DNA of 64,000 nucleotides from Kribbella flavida DSM 17836 (GTDB taxonomy: Bacteria; Actinomycetota; Actinomycetes; Propionibacteriales; Kribbellaceae), in NCBI RefSeq assembly GCF_000024345.1, contig NC_013729.1:3162001-3226000 (forward strand), given 5' to 3'. Position numbers and translations under genes: made by a program. This document shows, one piece after another, positions 18,531-27,130 of this stretch. The notes below the pieces were generated by a model, which worked only from the letters and a program-made list of their open reading frames with translations, was not told the DNA's origin and did no database searches. How positions within the stretch are numbered: the first letter of the stretch is position 1; each line of letters starts with the position of its first letter.

Positions 18531-21155
18531 ATGGCGACCCGCACGTCTTCCCCGGCGCGGGCGCAGAAGTCGGCAGCCAATCGCCCGAGCTCGGCGCGAT
18601 CGGCCGCCGGTGGACGCTCCCGTCCGTCTGGCGCCCAGAAGCGTGGGCAGAGCGCGAAGCGCGGTGGCAGCACCGCTGCGCGGACCAGCACGCCCAAAAC
18701 CGGCGGGGGAGCGGGTCCCTTCGCGGCCGCCATGCTCGCCCTCGGGCGCGGCCTGATCAAACTGTGGCTCGGGTTCGCCCACCTGCTCGGCGGCATCGTG
18801 CGCGGCGTCGGCAACGGCGCCCGCGACCTCGATCCCGCGCACCGCCGCGACGGCGCCGGACTGTCCCTGATCGGGCTGGCCGTGATCGTCGCGGCCGCGA
18901 TCTGGTGGGACCTGCCGGGCGCGGTCGGCAACGGCCTCCGCACGGTGGTCAGCGGCAGCGTCGGCATGCTCGGCTGGGCCGTGCCGCTGATGCTGCTCTT
19001 CATCGCCCTGCGCACCCTGCGCCACCCGGACCGCAACGGCCCGGCCGGGCGCCAGGTGATCGGCTGGACGTCGATCTCGCTCGGCATTCTCGGCCTGGTC
19101 CACATCGCGCACGGCATCCCGCGGCCCAACGACCCGGCCGACGCCCCGCTGCAGGACGCCGGCGGTGCGGTCGGGTACGTCGTCTCCTCGCTGATGTCGG
19201 ACCTGCTCACCCAGTACGTCGCCGCGCCGCTGCTGGTGCTGCTCGCGGTCTTCGGTGCGCTGGTCGTCACCGGCACCCCGATCTACGCGATCCCGCTGCG
19301 GGTGCGCGCCGCGTTCGACGTACTGCTCGGGCGGACCGAGCTCCCCGCGGACGCCCCGTCGGTCGCGGCCGCCTCGGACGACACCGTCCGGCTGACCCGC
19401 AAGGAGCGCCGGGCCAAGGCCGCGCTCGACGAGGACGGCGAGCCGACCGTCAAGCCGTACGACTCGCCGGTGCTGGAAGGCCGGGAGCTCGGCAAACGCG
19501 GGCGCAAGGCCAAGCCGCCGGTCGACGAGGAGCCGTACGACCTCGACGCCGACGCGGAGAGCAACGCGGCCGCCGCGGTGGCCGGTGCCGCCAGCCCGGT
19601 GGTCAAGCCGAGCAAGCCGGAGTCCGCTCCCGAACCGCCGCCGCACACGCCGCTGCCGCAGCGGGTCGAGCAGCTCAGCCTGTCCGGCGACATCACCTAC
19701 ACGCTGCCCGACGGCCAGATCCTGAAGCCGGGTTCGGTGCACAAGGCCCGGACCAAGGCCTCCGACGCGGTTGTCGACCGGCTGACCGAGGTGTTCGACC
19801 AGTTCGGCATCGACGCCCAGGTCACCGGCTACACCCGCGGCCCGACGGTGACGCGGTACGAGGTCGAGCTCGGCTCGGCGGTGAAGGTCGAGAAGGTCAC
19901 CGCGCTCAGCAAGAACATCGCCTACGCGGTGGCGTCGGCCGACGTCCGGATCCTGTCGCCGATCCCGGGCAAGTCCGCGATCGGCATCGAGATCCCGAAC
20001 GTCGACAAGGAGATCGTCAGCCTCGGCGACGTGATCCGGTCGGCGACCGCCCGCAACGACCACCACCCGATGGTGGCCGGGCTCGGCAAGGACGTCGAGG
20101 GCGGCTTCGTGGTCGCGAACATGGCGAAGATGCCGCACCTGCTGGTCGCCGGCGCGACCGGCTCCGGCAAGTCGTCGTTCGTGAACTCGCTGATCACCTC
20201 GGTGCTGATGCGGGCCACCCCGGACGAGGTCCGGATGATCCTCGTCGACCCCAAGCGGGTCGAGCTGAACAACTACGAGGGCATCCCGCACCTGATCACC
20301 CCGATCATCACCAACGCGAAGAAGGCCGCCGAGGCGCTGCAGTGGGTCGTGCGCGAGATGGACATGCGCTACGACGACCTGGCGGCGTTCGGCTTCCGGC
20401 ACGTCGACGACTTCAACAAGGCCGTCCGGGGCGGCAAGGTGAAGCCACCGCCGGGCAGCGAGCGGGTGCTCACGCCGTACCCGTACCTGCTGGTGATCGT
20501 CGACGAGCTGGCCGACCTGATGATGGTCGCCCCGCGCGACGTCGAGGACTCGATCGTCCGGATCACCCAGCTGGCCCGGGCGGCGGGCATCCACCTGGTG
20601 CTGGCGACCCAGCGGCCGTCGGTGGACGTGGTCACCGGTCTGATCAAGGCGAACGTGCCGTCCCGCCTCGCCTTCGCCACCTCCTCGCTGGCCGACAGCC
20701 GGGTCATCCTGGACCAGCCCGGCGCGGAGAAGCTGGTCGGTCAGGGCGACGGCCTCTTCCTGCCGATGGGCGCGAGCAAGCCGATGCGGATCCAGGGCTC
20801 CTGGGTCACCGAGAGCGAGATCCGCGCGGTGGTCGAGCACTGCAAGGAGCAGCTGCAGCCGACGTACCGCGAGGACGTCACCGCTGTGGCCGGTCCGAGC
20901 AAGGACCTGGACGACGAGATCGGCGACGACCTCGACCTGGTCGTGCAGGCCGCCGAGCTGATCGTGTCCACCCAGTTCGGTTCCACGTCGATGCTGCAAC
21001 GCAAGCTCCGGGTCGGCTTCGCCAAGGCGGGCCGGCTGATGGACATCCTGGAGAGCCGGGGAGTGGTCGGGCCGAGCGAGGGCTCCAAGGCCCGCGACGT
21101 CCTGGTCAAACCGGACGACCTAGAGGACTTCGTCGCCACCCTGCGAGGAGAGTGA
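18531..21155 (+). CDS. ftsK: DNA translocase FtsK/SpoIIIE
   Basis: Septal DNA pump of 874 residues that moves chromosome ends through the closing division septum. It has an N-terminal basic tail, four membrane helices (about residues 60-270) and a charged linker with a Pro-rich PEPPPHTPLPQ end. The alpha/beta motor domain has Walker A GATGSGKS at about 541-548 and Walker B LVIVDELADLM. The C-terminal gamma winged helix (STSMLQRKLRVGFAKAGRL) reads KOPS-type polar sequences. The start is leaderless at 18531. It precedes a membrane-protein gene by 3 bases. Confidence 0.96.
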   Translation: MATRTSSPARAQKSAANRPSSARSAAGGRSRPSGAQKRGQSAKRGGSTAARTSTPKTGGGAGPFAAAMLALGRGLIKLWLGFAHLLGGIVRGVGNGARDLDPAHRRDGAGLSLIGLAVIVAAAIWWDLPGAVGNGLRTVVSGSVGMLGWAVPLMLLFIALRTLRHPDRNGPAGRQVIGWTSISLGILGLVHIAHGIPRPNDPADAPLQDAGGAVGYVVSSLMSDLLTQYVAAPLLVLLAVFGALVVTGTPIYAIPLRVRAAFDVLLGRTELPADAPSVAAASDDTVRLTRKERRAKAALDEDGEPTVKPYDSPVLEGRELGKRGRKAKPPVDEEPYDLDADAESNAAAAVAGAASPVVKPSKPESAPEPPPHTPLPQRVEQLSLSGDITYTLPDGQILKPGSVHKARTKASDAVVDRLTEVFDQFGIDAQVTGYTRGPTVTRYEVELGSAVKVEKVTALSKNIAYAVASADVRILSPIPGKSAIGIEIPNVDKEIVSLGDVIRSATARNDHHPMVAGLGKDVEGGFVVANMAKMPHLLVAGATGSGKSSFVNSLITSVLMRATPDEVRMILVDPKRVELNNYEGIPHLITPIITNAKKAAEALQWVVREMDMRYDDLAAFGFRHVDDFNKAVRGGKVKPPPGSERVLTPYPYLLVIVDELADLMMVAPRDVEDSIVRITQLARAAGIHLVLATQRPSVDVVTGLIKANVPSRLAFATSSLADSRVILDQPGAEKLVGQGDGLFLPMGASKPMRIQGSWVTESEIRAVVEHCKEQLQPTYREDVTAVAGPSKDLDDEIGDDLDLVVQAAELIVSTQFGSTSMLQRKLRVGFAKAGRLMDILESRGVVGPSEGSKARDVLVKPDDLEDFVATLRGE

Positions 21156-21158
21156 GCC

Positions 21159-21839
21159 GTGACGGCCCATACGACCATGCCCCGCGGCCAGTTCGAGCCC
21201 GGACGCTTCGAGACGACCCAGCACGACGCCACCCGGCGCGGCACCGGCGCCGGGCAGCACCCCGCCGGTTCGTACGAGGCGGCGCAGTTCGACCCGGCGG
21301 AGTACGAGGGCGACCCCGGCCCGGGGACGAGCGAGTTCACCGTCCGCGCCTCGCAGAAGGTGCACGGCGGCCTGGCCGTCGGCGCCGCGCTGGTCGCGAT
21401 CGGGTTCGCGGTGACCGGATCGACCAGCTCGACCGGCGTCCTGCGCTGGGTCGCGGCGCTCGGCTTCGGCGCGCTCGCCGTGGTCTGCGCCCGGGCCCTC
21501 ACGGTCGGGGACATGCTGGTCGCCGACCGGGTCGGGATCCGGCTGCGGATCGGCGACGAGTGGATCGGCACCCGCTGGGAGGAGATCGAGCAAGTCACCG
21601 TGCTGCGCCGCCGGCACCCGCTGGACGACGGCCGGATCGCGCTGCACCTGCTCGACCCCGGACCGGTGCTGGCCGACCTGCCCGCCGCGACGCGCAGGAC
21701 GACTGACGCCAATCGTCGGCTCACCGGGACCTCACTCGCGGTACCGTTCGGATTGACGGCACGGCCGTCGAACGGGGAAGTGGTACAGACACTGCACATG
21801 CTGGCCGACGCCAGATGTCCGGTCAGGGAACAGCTCTGA
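21159..21839 (+). CDS. Hypothetical membrane protein with PH-like C-terminus
   Basis: I do not recognise a named family. Starting at GTG 21159, the 226-residue product has a polar, low-complexity N-terminus (residues 1-60), two adjacent hydrophobic helices (about 72-90 and 95-112) and a strand-rich domain. That domain contains DRVGIRLRIGDEWIGTRWEEI, which resembles the PH-like domain of small bacterial membrane proteins. It begins 3 bases after ftsK and is likely in its operon. A division-linked role is inference only. Confidence 0.6.
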   Translation: MTAHTTMPRGQFEPGRFETTQHDATRRGTGAGQHPAGSYEAAQFDPAEYEGDPGPGTSEFTVRASQKVHGGLAVGAALVAIGFAVTGSTSSTGVLRWVAALGFGALAVVCARALTVGDMLVADRVGIRLRIGDEWIGTRWEEIEQVTVLRRRHPLDDGRIALHLLDPGPVLADLPAATRRTTDANRRLTGTSLAVPFGLTARPSNGEVVQTLHMLADARCPVREQL

Positions 21840-21929
21840 CCTTGCCGTGACCCCGTCGAGCCAGAACCGTTGACTGTGAAGTCGACGGCTCTGCACACGC
21901 AACCGGGACGGTGGAGAGGCGGTGGGGAC

Positions 21930-22685
21930 GTGAGCATCGGCAGCGAGCTCACCGCGGCCCGCGAACGCGCGGGCCTGTCGATCGAGCAGTTGAGTGCCGC
22001 GACCCGGATCAGGTCGGGCCTGCTGCTCGCGATGGAGGCCGACGACTTCACCCGGTGCGGCGGTGCCTTCTACGCCCGCGGCCACCTCCGGGCGATCGCG
22101 CGGGCGGTCAAGGTCGATCCGGCGCCGCTGCTGGCACAGTTCGACGAGACGCAGCCACCGGTGGAGGAGGGCCACCGCCACCGCGAGGACCTGCCCGAGT
22201 TGCACAAAAGCCGGCTGTACGCGGTGCGCCCGCGCTGGGCGGTCGTCGTCGGCGCGGTCCTGGTCGGACTGATGGGCTGGGGCATGGTGCGCCTGTTCAC
22301 CGTGCCGAATGACGTCGAGGCCAGCGCCACCGCGACCACGGCGACGCCGGTGGTCACCACGCCGGCTCCCAAGCCGGTCGGGGCGAAGCCACCGGTGAAG
22401 CCGGCCGCCACCCCTGCCGGGCCGTCCACGCCCAGCAGGCTCGTCGTGACGCTGAAAGCGGCGAACGGCGGCACGTACGTGACGTTGCGGAACTTCTTCG
22501 GCGAGAAGCTCTTCCAGGGCCTGCTCGGCACCGGCTCCACCCAGACCGTCACCTACCCCGGCACGATCCGGGTCAGTGTGGGCTCGACGGACAACCTGGT
22601 CCTGTTCATCAACGGCCAGCAGACCGACCTCACCGCCGAGCGCTTCCTGATCACTCCCACCGGCACCATCCAGCAGATCTCCTGA
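21930..22685 (+). CDS. RodZ-like membrane protein with helix-turn-helix domain
   Basis: A 251-residue bitopic protein. The cytoplasmic N-terminus is a Cro/RodZ-type helix-turn-helix (IGSELTAARERAGLSIEQLS to FYARGHLRAIARAV). One membrane helix lies at about residues 105-125, then a Thr/Pro/Ala linker, then an extracytoplasmic strand domain like DUF4115 of RodZ. RodZ links MreB to the wall-elongation machinery; whether this organism has MreB cannot be seen here. GTG 21930 follows GGAGAGG and begins at the HTH, so it was preferred over the open frame from 21870. rimO follows directly. Confidence 0.82.
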   Translation: MSIGSELTAARERAGLSIEQLSAATRIRSGLLLAMEADDFTRCGGAFYARGHLRAIARAVKVDPAPLLAQFDETQPPVEEGHRHREDLPELHKSRLYAVRPRWAVVVGAVLVGLMGWGMVRLFTVPNDVEASATATTATPVVTTPAPKPVGAKPPVKPAATPAGPSTPSRLVVTLKAANGGTYVTLRNFFGEKLFQGLLGTGSTQTVTYPGTIRVSVGSTDNLVLFINGQQTDLTAERFLITPTGTIQQIS

Positions 22686-22769
22686 CGCCCTGGCCGAGAA
22701 CGGCTGCGCGGCTGTGACGTGCAGCGGCTGGTTATGGGCGCGGCGGGGGCAGCAGTCATACTCGGGGTG

Positions 22770-24368
22770 ATGACTACGAACGCCACGACTGTCGCCCTGG
22801 TCACGCTGGGCTGTGCTCGCAACGATGTCGACTCCGAGGAGCTGGCCGGCCGTCTGGAAGCCGGTGGATTCCGGCTGGTCGAGGACGCCGCCGACGCGGA
22901 CACCGTGGTGGTGAACACCTGCGGATTCGTCGAGGCCGCCAAGAAGGACTCGGTCGACACGCTGCTCGCCGCCTCCGACTACAAGGACTCCGGCCGCACC
23001 CAGGCCGTCGTCGCCGTCGGCTGCCTGGCCGAGCGGTACGGCGAGCAGCTCGCCGAGGCGTTGCCGGAGACCGACGCCGTCCTGGGATTCGACGACTACG
23101 CGGACATCTCCGACAAGCTGCGGTCGATCCTGTCCGGGACCAAGCACCAGGCGCACGTCCCGCGGGACCGCCGCAAGCTGCTGCCGCTGGCCCCGGCCGA
23201 CCGCGCCGCCGCACACGGGGTGGCTCTGCCGGGCCACGGCGACACGGCTCATGGCACCACCTCGCCGGCCGACCAGCCCTCCGCCGAAGCCGGTGAGCTC
23301 GCGGCCGGCGCGAAGGCCGAGCTGAAGGGACGGGCGGTCAAGGCGACCGAGCTCACCATCGACGCGCCTGACCTGGCCAGCGCGCCGGCCAGCGGACCGC
23401 GCGTCGTCCGGCGCCGCCTGGACGGTGGACCGATGGCCCCGCTGAAGCTGGCGTCGGGCTGCGACCGTCGCTGTGCCTTCTGCGCGATTCCCGCGTTCCG
23501 CGGCGCGTTCGTCTCCCGCCGCCCGACCGAGGTGCTGGGCGAGGCGCAGTGGCTCGCCGAGCACGGGGTCCGCGAGGTCTTCCTGGTCTCCGAGAACTCC
23601 ACGTCGTACGGCAAGGACCTCGGCGACCTGCGGCTGCTCGAGACCCTCGTCGGCGAGATCGCCGCGGTGCCGGGTCTGACCCGGGTCCGGGTGTCGTACC
23701 TGCAGCCGGCCGAGATGCGGCCGACGCTGATCACCGCGATGACCTCCACCCCGGGCGTCGTGCCGTACTTCGACCTGTCCTTCCAGCACGCGTCCGGCCC
23801 GTTGCTGCGGCGGATGCGGCGCTTCGGCGACGCGGAGCGGTTCCTCGAGCTGATCGAGCAGGTCCGCGGGCAGGCGCCGACGGCCGGGATCCGCAGCAAC
23901 GTGATCGTCGGCTTCCCCGGCGAGACCGAGCAGGACGTGGACATCCTGTGCGACTTCCTGTCCCGCGCCGGGCTCGACGCCATCGGCGTCTTCGGGTACT
24001 CCGACGAGGACGGCACCGAGGCCGAGACCTACGACGGCAAGCTGGACGAGGACACCATCGCGGCCCGGCTGGACCGGGTCACCCGGCTGGCCGAGGACCT
24101 GACGTCGGCGCGGGCCGAGGCCCGGATCGGCGAGACGGTCGAGGTCCTGGTCGAGTCGATCGACGGCGACACCGCCGAGGGGCGCGCCGCCCACCAGGGC
24201 CCGGAGGTCGACGGCTCCACGACGCTCACCGGCCTGCCGGCCGGTCTGGCCGTCGGGGACCTGGTCACCGCCGAGGTGGTCGGCAGCGAAGGCGTCGATC
24301 TGGTCGCCCAGTACGCCGCGCACGTCCGGCCCCAGGAAGTCGTCCGGGCCGTTAACCTGACCGCGTGA
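22770..24368 (+). CDS. rimO: Ribosomal protein S12 methylthiotransferase RimO
   Basis: Radical-SAM enzyme that adds a methylthio group to an Asp of ribosomal protein S12. It has an N-terminal UPF0004 domain ([27 protein letters not shown] give three cluster cysteines), then a radical-SAM domain with CDRRCAFC, and a C-terminal TRAM domain. The 532-residue protein is longer than the roughly 440 of E. coli because of a charged insert at about residues 130-215, common in actinobacteria. CATACT at 22757-22762 and the ATG at 22770 suggest a leaderless start. It overlaps pgsA by GTGA. Confidence 0.94.
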   Translation: MTTNATTVALVTLGCARNDVDSEELAGRLEAGGFRLVEDAADADTVVVNTCGFVEAAKKDSVDTLLAASDYKDSGRTQAVVAVGCLAERYGEQLAEALPETDAVLGFDDYADISDKLRSILSGTKHQAHVPRDRRKLLPLAPADRAAAHGVALPGHGDTAHGTTSPADQPSAEAGELAAGAKAELKGRAVKATELTIDAPDLASAPASGPRVVRRRLDGGPMAPLKLASGCDRRCAFCAIPAFRGAFVSRRPTEVLGEAQWLAEHGVREVFLVSENSTSYGKDLGDLRLLETLVGEIAAVPGLTRVRVSYLQPAEMRPTLITAMTSTPGVVPYFDLSFQHASGPLLRRMRRFGDAERFLELIEQVRGQAPTAGIRSNVIVGFPGETEQDVDILCDFLSRAGLDAIGVFGYSDEDGTEAETYDGKLDEDTIAARLDRVTRLAEDLTSARAEARIGETVEVLVESIDGDTAEGRAAHQGPEVDGSTTLTGLPAGLAVGDLVTAEVVGSEGVDLVAQYAAHVRPQEVVRAVNLTA

Positions 24369-24988
24369 CGATCCCGCCGACGAATCCGGTGCCGCGTGCG
24401 GCCGCCGGCCCGATCAGCGCGCCGAGCGCCTGGAACGTGGCGAACGCGCTGACGGTGCTGCGGCTCGTCCTGGTGCCGTTGTTCGTCTGGCTGCTGCTGC
24501 GCGACGCAGGCAGCGACGACGGCAACCGGCTGCTGGCCACCGCTGCCTTCGTGGTGGCGATCGTCACCGACCGGTTCGACGGGGACATCGCCCGCCGGTG
24601 GAACCTGGTCACGAACTTCGGCAAGATCGCGGACCCGATCGCGGACAAGGCGCTCACCGGCGCCGCGTTCATCGGGCTGTCGGTGCTCGGCGACCTGCCG
24701 TGGTGGGTCACCGTGGTGGTGCTGGTCCGCGAGTGGGGCGTCACCGCGCTGCGGTTCTGGGTCATCCGGCACGGGGTGATGCCGGCCAGCCGCGGCGGCA
24801 AGCTGAAGACGGTGCTGCAGGCGATCGCTCTGGGGCTCTACCTGCTTCCGTGGCACGCGGTGGCGATCCTGCACTGGACCGCCGTGGCCTTCATGGCGGC
24901 GGCCGTGATCGTGACGCTCGTGACCGGCCTCGACTACGTCGGCCGCGCGGTCCGCCTCCGCGCCGCGGCGAAGCGGCCGCTGCCATGA
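24365..24988 (+). CDS. pgsA: CDP-diacylglycerol-glycerol-3-phosphate 3-phosphatidyltransferase
   Basis: Membrane enzyme that makes phosphatidylglycerol phosphate from CDP-diacylglycerol and glycerol 3-phosphate. The diagnostic motif D-x2-DG-x2-AR-x8-G-x3-D-x3-D is intact as [10 protein letters not shown] to DPIADK (around residues 60-88), and about five membrane helices follow. The 207-residue length is normal. GTG 24365 overlaps the rimO stop. A TAACCT box at 24353-24358, six bases before it, could also give an internal leaderless transcript. Confidence 0.95.
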   Translation: MTIPPTNPVPRAAAGPISAPSAWNVANALTVLRLVLVPLFVWLLLRDAGSDDGNRLLATAAFVVAIVTDRFDGDIARRWNLVTNFGKIADPIADKALTGAAFIGLSVLGDLPWWVTVVVLVREWGVTALRFWVIRHGVMPASRGGKLKTVLQAIALGLYLLPWHAVAILHWTAVAFMAAAVIVTLVTGLDYVGRAVRLRAAAKRPLP

Positions 24989-25503
24989 GCGTGGACGGGG
25001 TGTCGGCGAGCCTGGGCGAAACGCTGTCGGCCTTCGTGGCCCAGCTGAAGACGCAGGGAGCCACCGTGGCGACCGCCGAGTCGCTGACGGGTGGACTGGT
25101 CGGCGCGACGCTCACGGACGTGGCCGGTGTCTCGGCTGTCTACCGCGGAGGGGTCGTCGTTTACGCGACTGACCTGAAGGCGACGCTGGCCGGCGTACCC
25201 GACGATGTCCTGGCCGCTGTCGGCCCCGTGCACGCCGACACGGCCAAGGCCTTGGCCACGGGCGTCCGGGAGCGTCTGGGGGCCACCTACGGCCTCGCGA
25301 CGACCGGTGTGGCGGGGCCGGACCCGCAGGCGGGCATCGCGGCCGGCACGGTGTACGTGGCCGCCGCCGGACCGGACGCCGTCCGGGTCCGCAAGCTGGC
25401 GCTGAGCGGGGACCGGGCCGCTGTCCGGCGAGCCAGTGTCGAGGCCGTGTTGCGTCTCGCCGTCGAGTTGATGGCGGAAGATCCCGACCACCCGGAGTGT
25501 TGA
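24985..25503 (+). CDS. pncC: Nicotinamide-nucleotide amidase (CinA C-terminal type)
   Basis: Deamidates nicotinamide mononucleotide to nicotinate mononucleotide, salvaging NAD breakdown products. This is the stand-alone CinA C-terminal domain (172 residues) with TAESLTGG near residue 30, YRGGVVVYA near 52 and [10 protein letters not shown] near 110. It lacks the N-terminal MoeA-like domain of full CinA. ATG 24985 overlaps the pgsA stop by ATGA. Its place between pgsA and clgR is conserved in actinobacteria. Confidence 0.92.
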   Translation: MSVDGVSASLGETLSAFVAQLKTQGATVATAESLTGGLVGATLTDVAGVSAVYRGGVVVYATDLKATLAGVPDDVLAAVGPVHADTAKALATGVRERLGATYGLATTGVAGPDPQAGIAAGTVYVAAAGPDAVRVRKLALSGDRAAVRRASVEAVLRLAVELMAEDPDHPEC

Positions 25504-25577
25504 GACCACCATGGGCACAGGTAGGGCAGACTGGCACGGCGCACCGAAGCTGGACGTTGCGACGAGTACTGACCCGG

Positions 25578-25592
25578 CAACGGGTACCGTTG
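25578..25592. promoter_or_regulatory. Inverted repeat upstream of clgR
   Basis: CAACGG-GTA-CCGTTG has 6-bp perfect arms around a 3-base spacer, 63 bases before the clgR start. ClgR is known to autoregulate in relatives, so this may be an operator, but it does not clearly match the published ClgR motif as I remember it. Confidence 0.35.
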
Positions 25593-25654
25593 GTCCCCAC
25601 GGTCGATCTACGGTGCGAGTAGATTCGGTCCGCCAGGCGGAAGGGAGAAACCTC

Positions 25655-25939
25655 ATGGTGCTGGTTCGTGGCCTGCTGGGCGACGTACTGCGGCGTAAGC
25701 GGCTGCGCCAGGGGCGCACTCTGCGCGAGGTGTCCGCCGAGGCCCGGGTGAGCCTGGGCTACCTCTCCGAGGTGGAGCGCGGCCAGAAGGAAGCCTCGAG
25801 CGAGCTGCTCGCCGCCATCTGCACGGCCCTCGACGTCCCGCTGTCCACGGTCTTCGCCGAGGTCAGTGAAGATTTGGCCCGCGAAGAAGCGCTCGTTCTC
25901 GCCCACCGAGCCATCGAGCCCGAGGTCGTCGCCGCCTGA
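25655..25939 (+). CDS. clgR: ClgR, XRE-family activator of Clp protease genes
   Basis: A 94-residue regulator: a Cro/XRE helix-turn-helix ([30 protein letters not shown], best read as residues about 17-46) and a short tail ending [10 protein letters not shown] and Val-Val-Ala-Ala. ClgR activates clpP, clpC and related stress genes in Streptomyces, Corynebacterium and Mycobacterium, and is itself a Clp substrate through its Ala-Ala type C-terminus. The tail here ends in Ala-Ala. The start at 25655 follows AAGGGAG (25641-25647). Position after pgsA-pncC is the conserved one. Confidence 0.88.
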   Translation: MVLVRGLLGDVLRRKRLRQGRTLREVSAEARVSLGYLSEVERGQKEASSELLAAICTALDVPLSTVFAEVSEDLAREEALVLAHRAIEPEVVAA

Positions 25940-26059
25940 CCAGCCGTCCCTTGCCCGCACGGCCGGCGGCGATCGGCCGGCGCGGCGGGTGTGTGCGGTT
26001 TGGTTCACCGTCGACGCCGCATGCCTCGGCCGCCTAGGCCGCCGTACCCGTCGTGGTCG
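25940..26059. other. Convergent intergenic region after clgR
   Basis: Together with 26188-26335 this is the gene-poor ground between clgR and nei2. I see no coding potential and no clear terminator hairpin here; the only structure is the 40-bp tandem repeat next to it. Confidence 0.6.
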
Positions 26060-26187
26060 GTCAGCGCGATCGCGTGCAACCCGGCGCGGGCGTTGCGCGG
26101 TCAGCGCGATCGCGTGCAACCCGGCGCGGGCGTTGCGCCGTCAGCGCGATCGCGTGCGACCCGGCGCGGGCGTTGCGCCGTCAGCGC
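26060..26187. repeat. 40-bp tandem repeat, three copies plus a partial
   Basis: Units at 26060-26099, 26100-26139 and 26140-26179 are nearly identical (differences at the last base of unit 1 and one A/G in unit 3), followed by the first 8 bases of a fourth unit. Each contains GCGATCGC and AACCCGGCGCGGG. There are no spacers. It lies between the convergent clgR and nei2 genes. Confidence 0.9.
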
Positions 26188-26335
26188 TGCCCGGCTCGCC
26201 GTCCGGGGATCGACATCGGCGGCTGATGCGCAAACCTGGGCAGCCGTCGACTCGACGGAATCCTTGCTGGCGCCGTAGCGGCAACGCGGTTGCGGCGGCG
26301 CCGTTGCGACGGTTGTCTGTCGCCCGTTGCTCGCG

Positions 26336-27121
26336 TCAGTTCTCGGGCTGGCAGTGGGGGCACCAGAAGGTGACGCGGTCCTGCGGGGGCTGACCGAGGT
26401 GGGCGGTCAGGATGGTGGTGCGGCAGCGTCGGCAGGGCTTGCCGGCGCGCTCGAACACCCAGGAGCGTTGACCCGGCCGGTTCACCCCGGTGGTGACCTG
26501 GGCGGCGTTCTGCAGGTTGGCCTTCATCAGCCGCCGGCTCAGATCGACGGCAGCGCCGAGATCGACCTGAGAGACCGGCTTCCACGGGTGCAGGCCGAGC
26601 AGGAAGCACACTTCGACACGGTAGAAGTTGCCGATGCCGGCCAGGTTGCGCTGGTCCAGCAAGGCTTCGCTGATCGTGCGATCCGGATCGGCGGCGAGGT
26701 TCGCGATCGCCTGCGTCCGGTCGAAGGTCGGCGACAAAATGTCCGGCCCGAGATGCCCCACGACGGTGTTCTCGGCGTCGGTGGCAACCAACTCCAGGAC
26801 GGGCAGCCGGTACCCGACGGCAGTCCAGGCGTCGGTTCCCAGGACGGCGCGCACTTGGTAGTCAGGCCCGCCCTTCCACCGTTCACCCGGGCGGTAGAGG
26901 TGCCAGCTGCCCTCCATCCGCAGGTGGCTGTGAATCGTTACCCCGTTGGAGATCCGCATCAGCAGATGCTTGCCGCGGGGAACCACCTCGACGACCGTCT
27001 CGCCGCTCAGGTCGGTCGTTGCCAACGCCGGCACGCGGAAGTCGCTCTTGACCAGCACCTTGCCGGCCAGCGCCTGGTGAAGCCGCTTGGTCGCCCGCCA
27101 GACGGTGTCTCCCTCAGGCAT
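26336..27121 (-). CDS. nei2: Formamidopyrimidine/endonuclease VIII-type DNA glycosylase (Nei2-like)
   Basis: Base-excision repair glycosylase/AP lyase for oxidised bases. The mature N-terminus PEGDTV (Pro2 nucleophile, Glu3) is intact. The helix-two-turn-helix NLAGIGNFYRVE (around residue 165) and a C-terminal zinc finger with CRRC and CPHC cysteines (around 230-257) complete the enzyme. Its 261 residues match actinobacterial Nei2. It begins 9 bases after the lhr stop, so lhr and nei2 form one operon; this pairing recurs in actinobacteria. Confidence 0.92.
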   Translation of the reverse strand: MPEGDTVWRATKRLHQALAGKVLVKSDFRVPALATTDLSGETVVEVVPRGKHLLMRISNGVTIHSHLRMEGSWHLYRPGERWKGGPDYQVRAVLGTDAWTAVGYRLPVLELVATDAENTVVGHLGPDILSPTFDRTQAIANLAADPDRTISEALLDQRNLAGIGNFYRVEVCFLLGLHPWKPVSQVDLGAAVDLSRRLMKANLQNAAQVTTGVNRPGQRSWVFERAGKPCRRCRTTILTAHLGQPPQDRVTFWCPHCQPEN

Positions 27122-27130
27122 CCCGTCACC

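Noticed and set aside
18764..21706. 980-residue plus-strand frame inside ftsK
   Set aside because: Arg/Gly-rich alternate frame; FtsK motifs are in the other frame.
26060..26187. Possible CRISPR array
   Set aside because: Repeat units are directly adjacent with no spacers and no cas genes are near.
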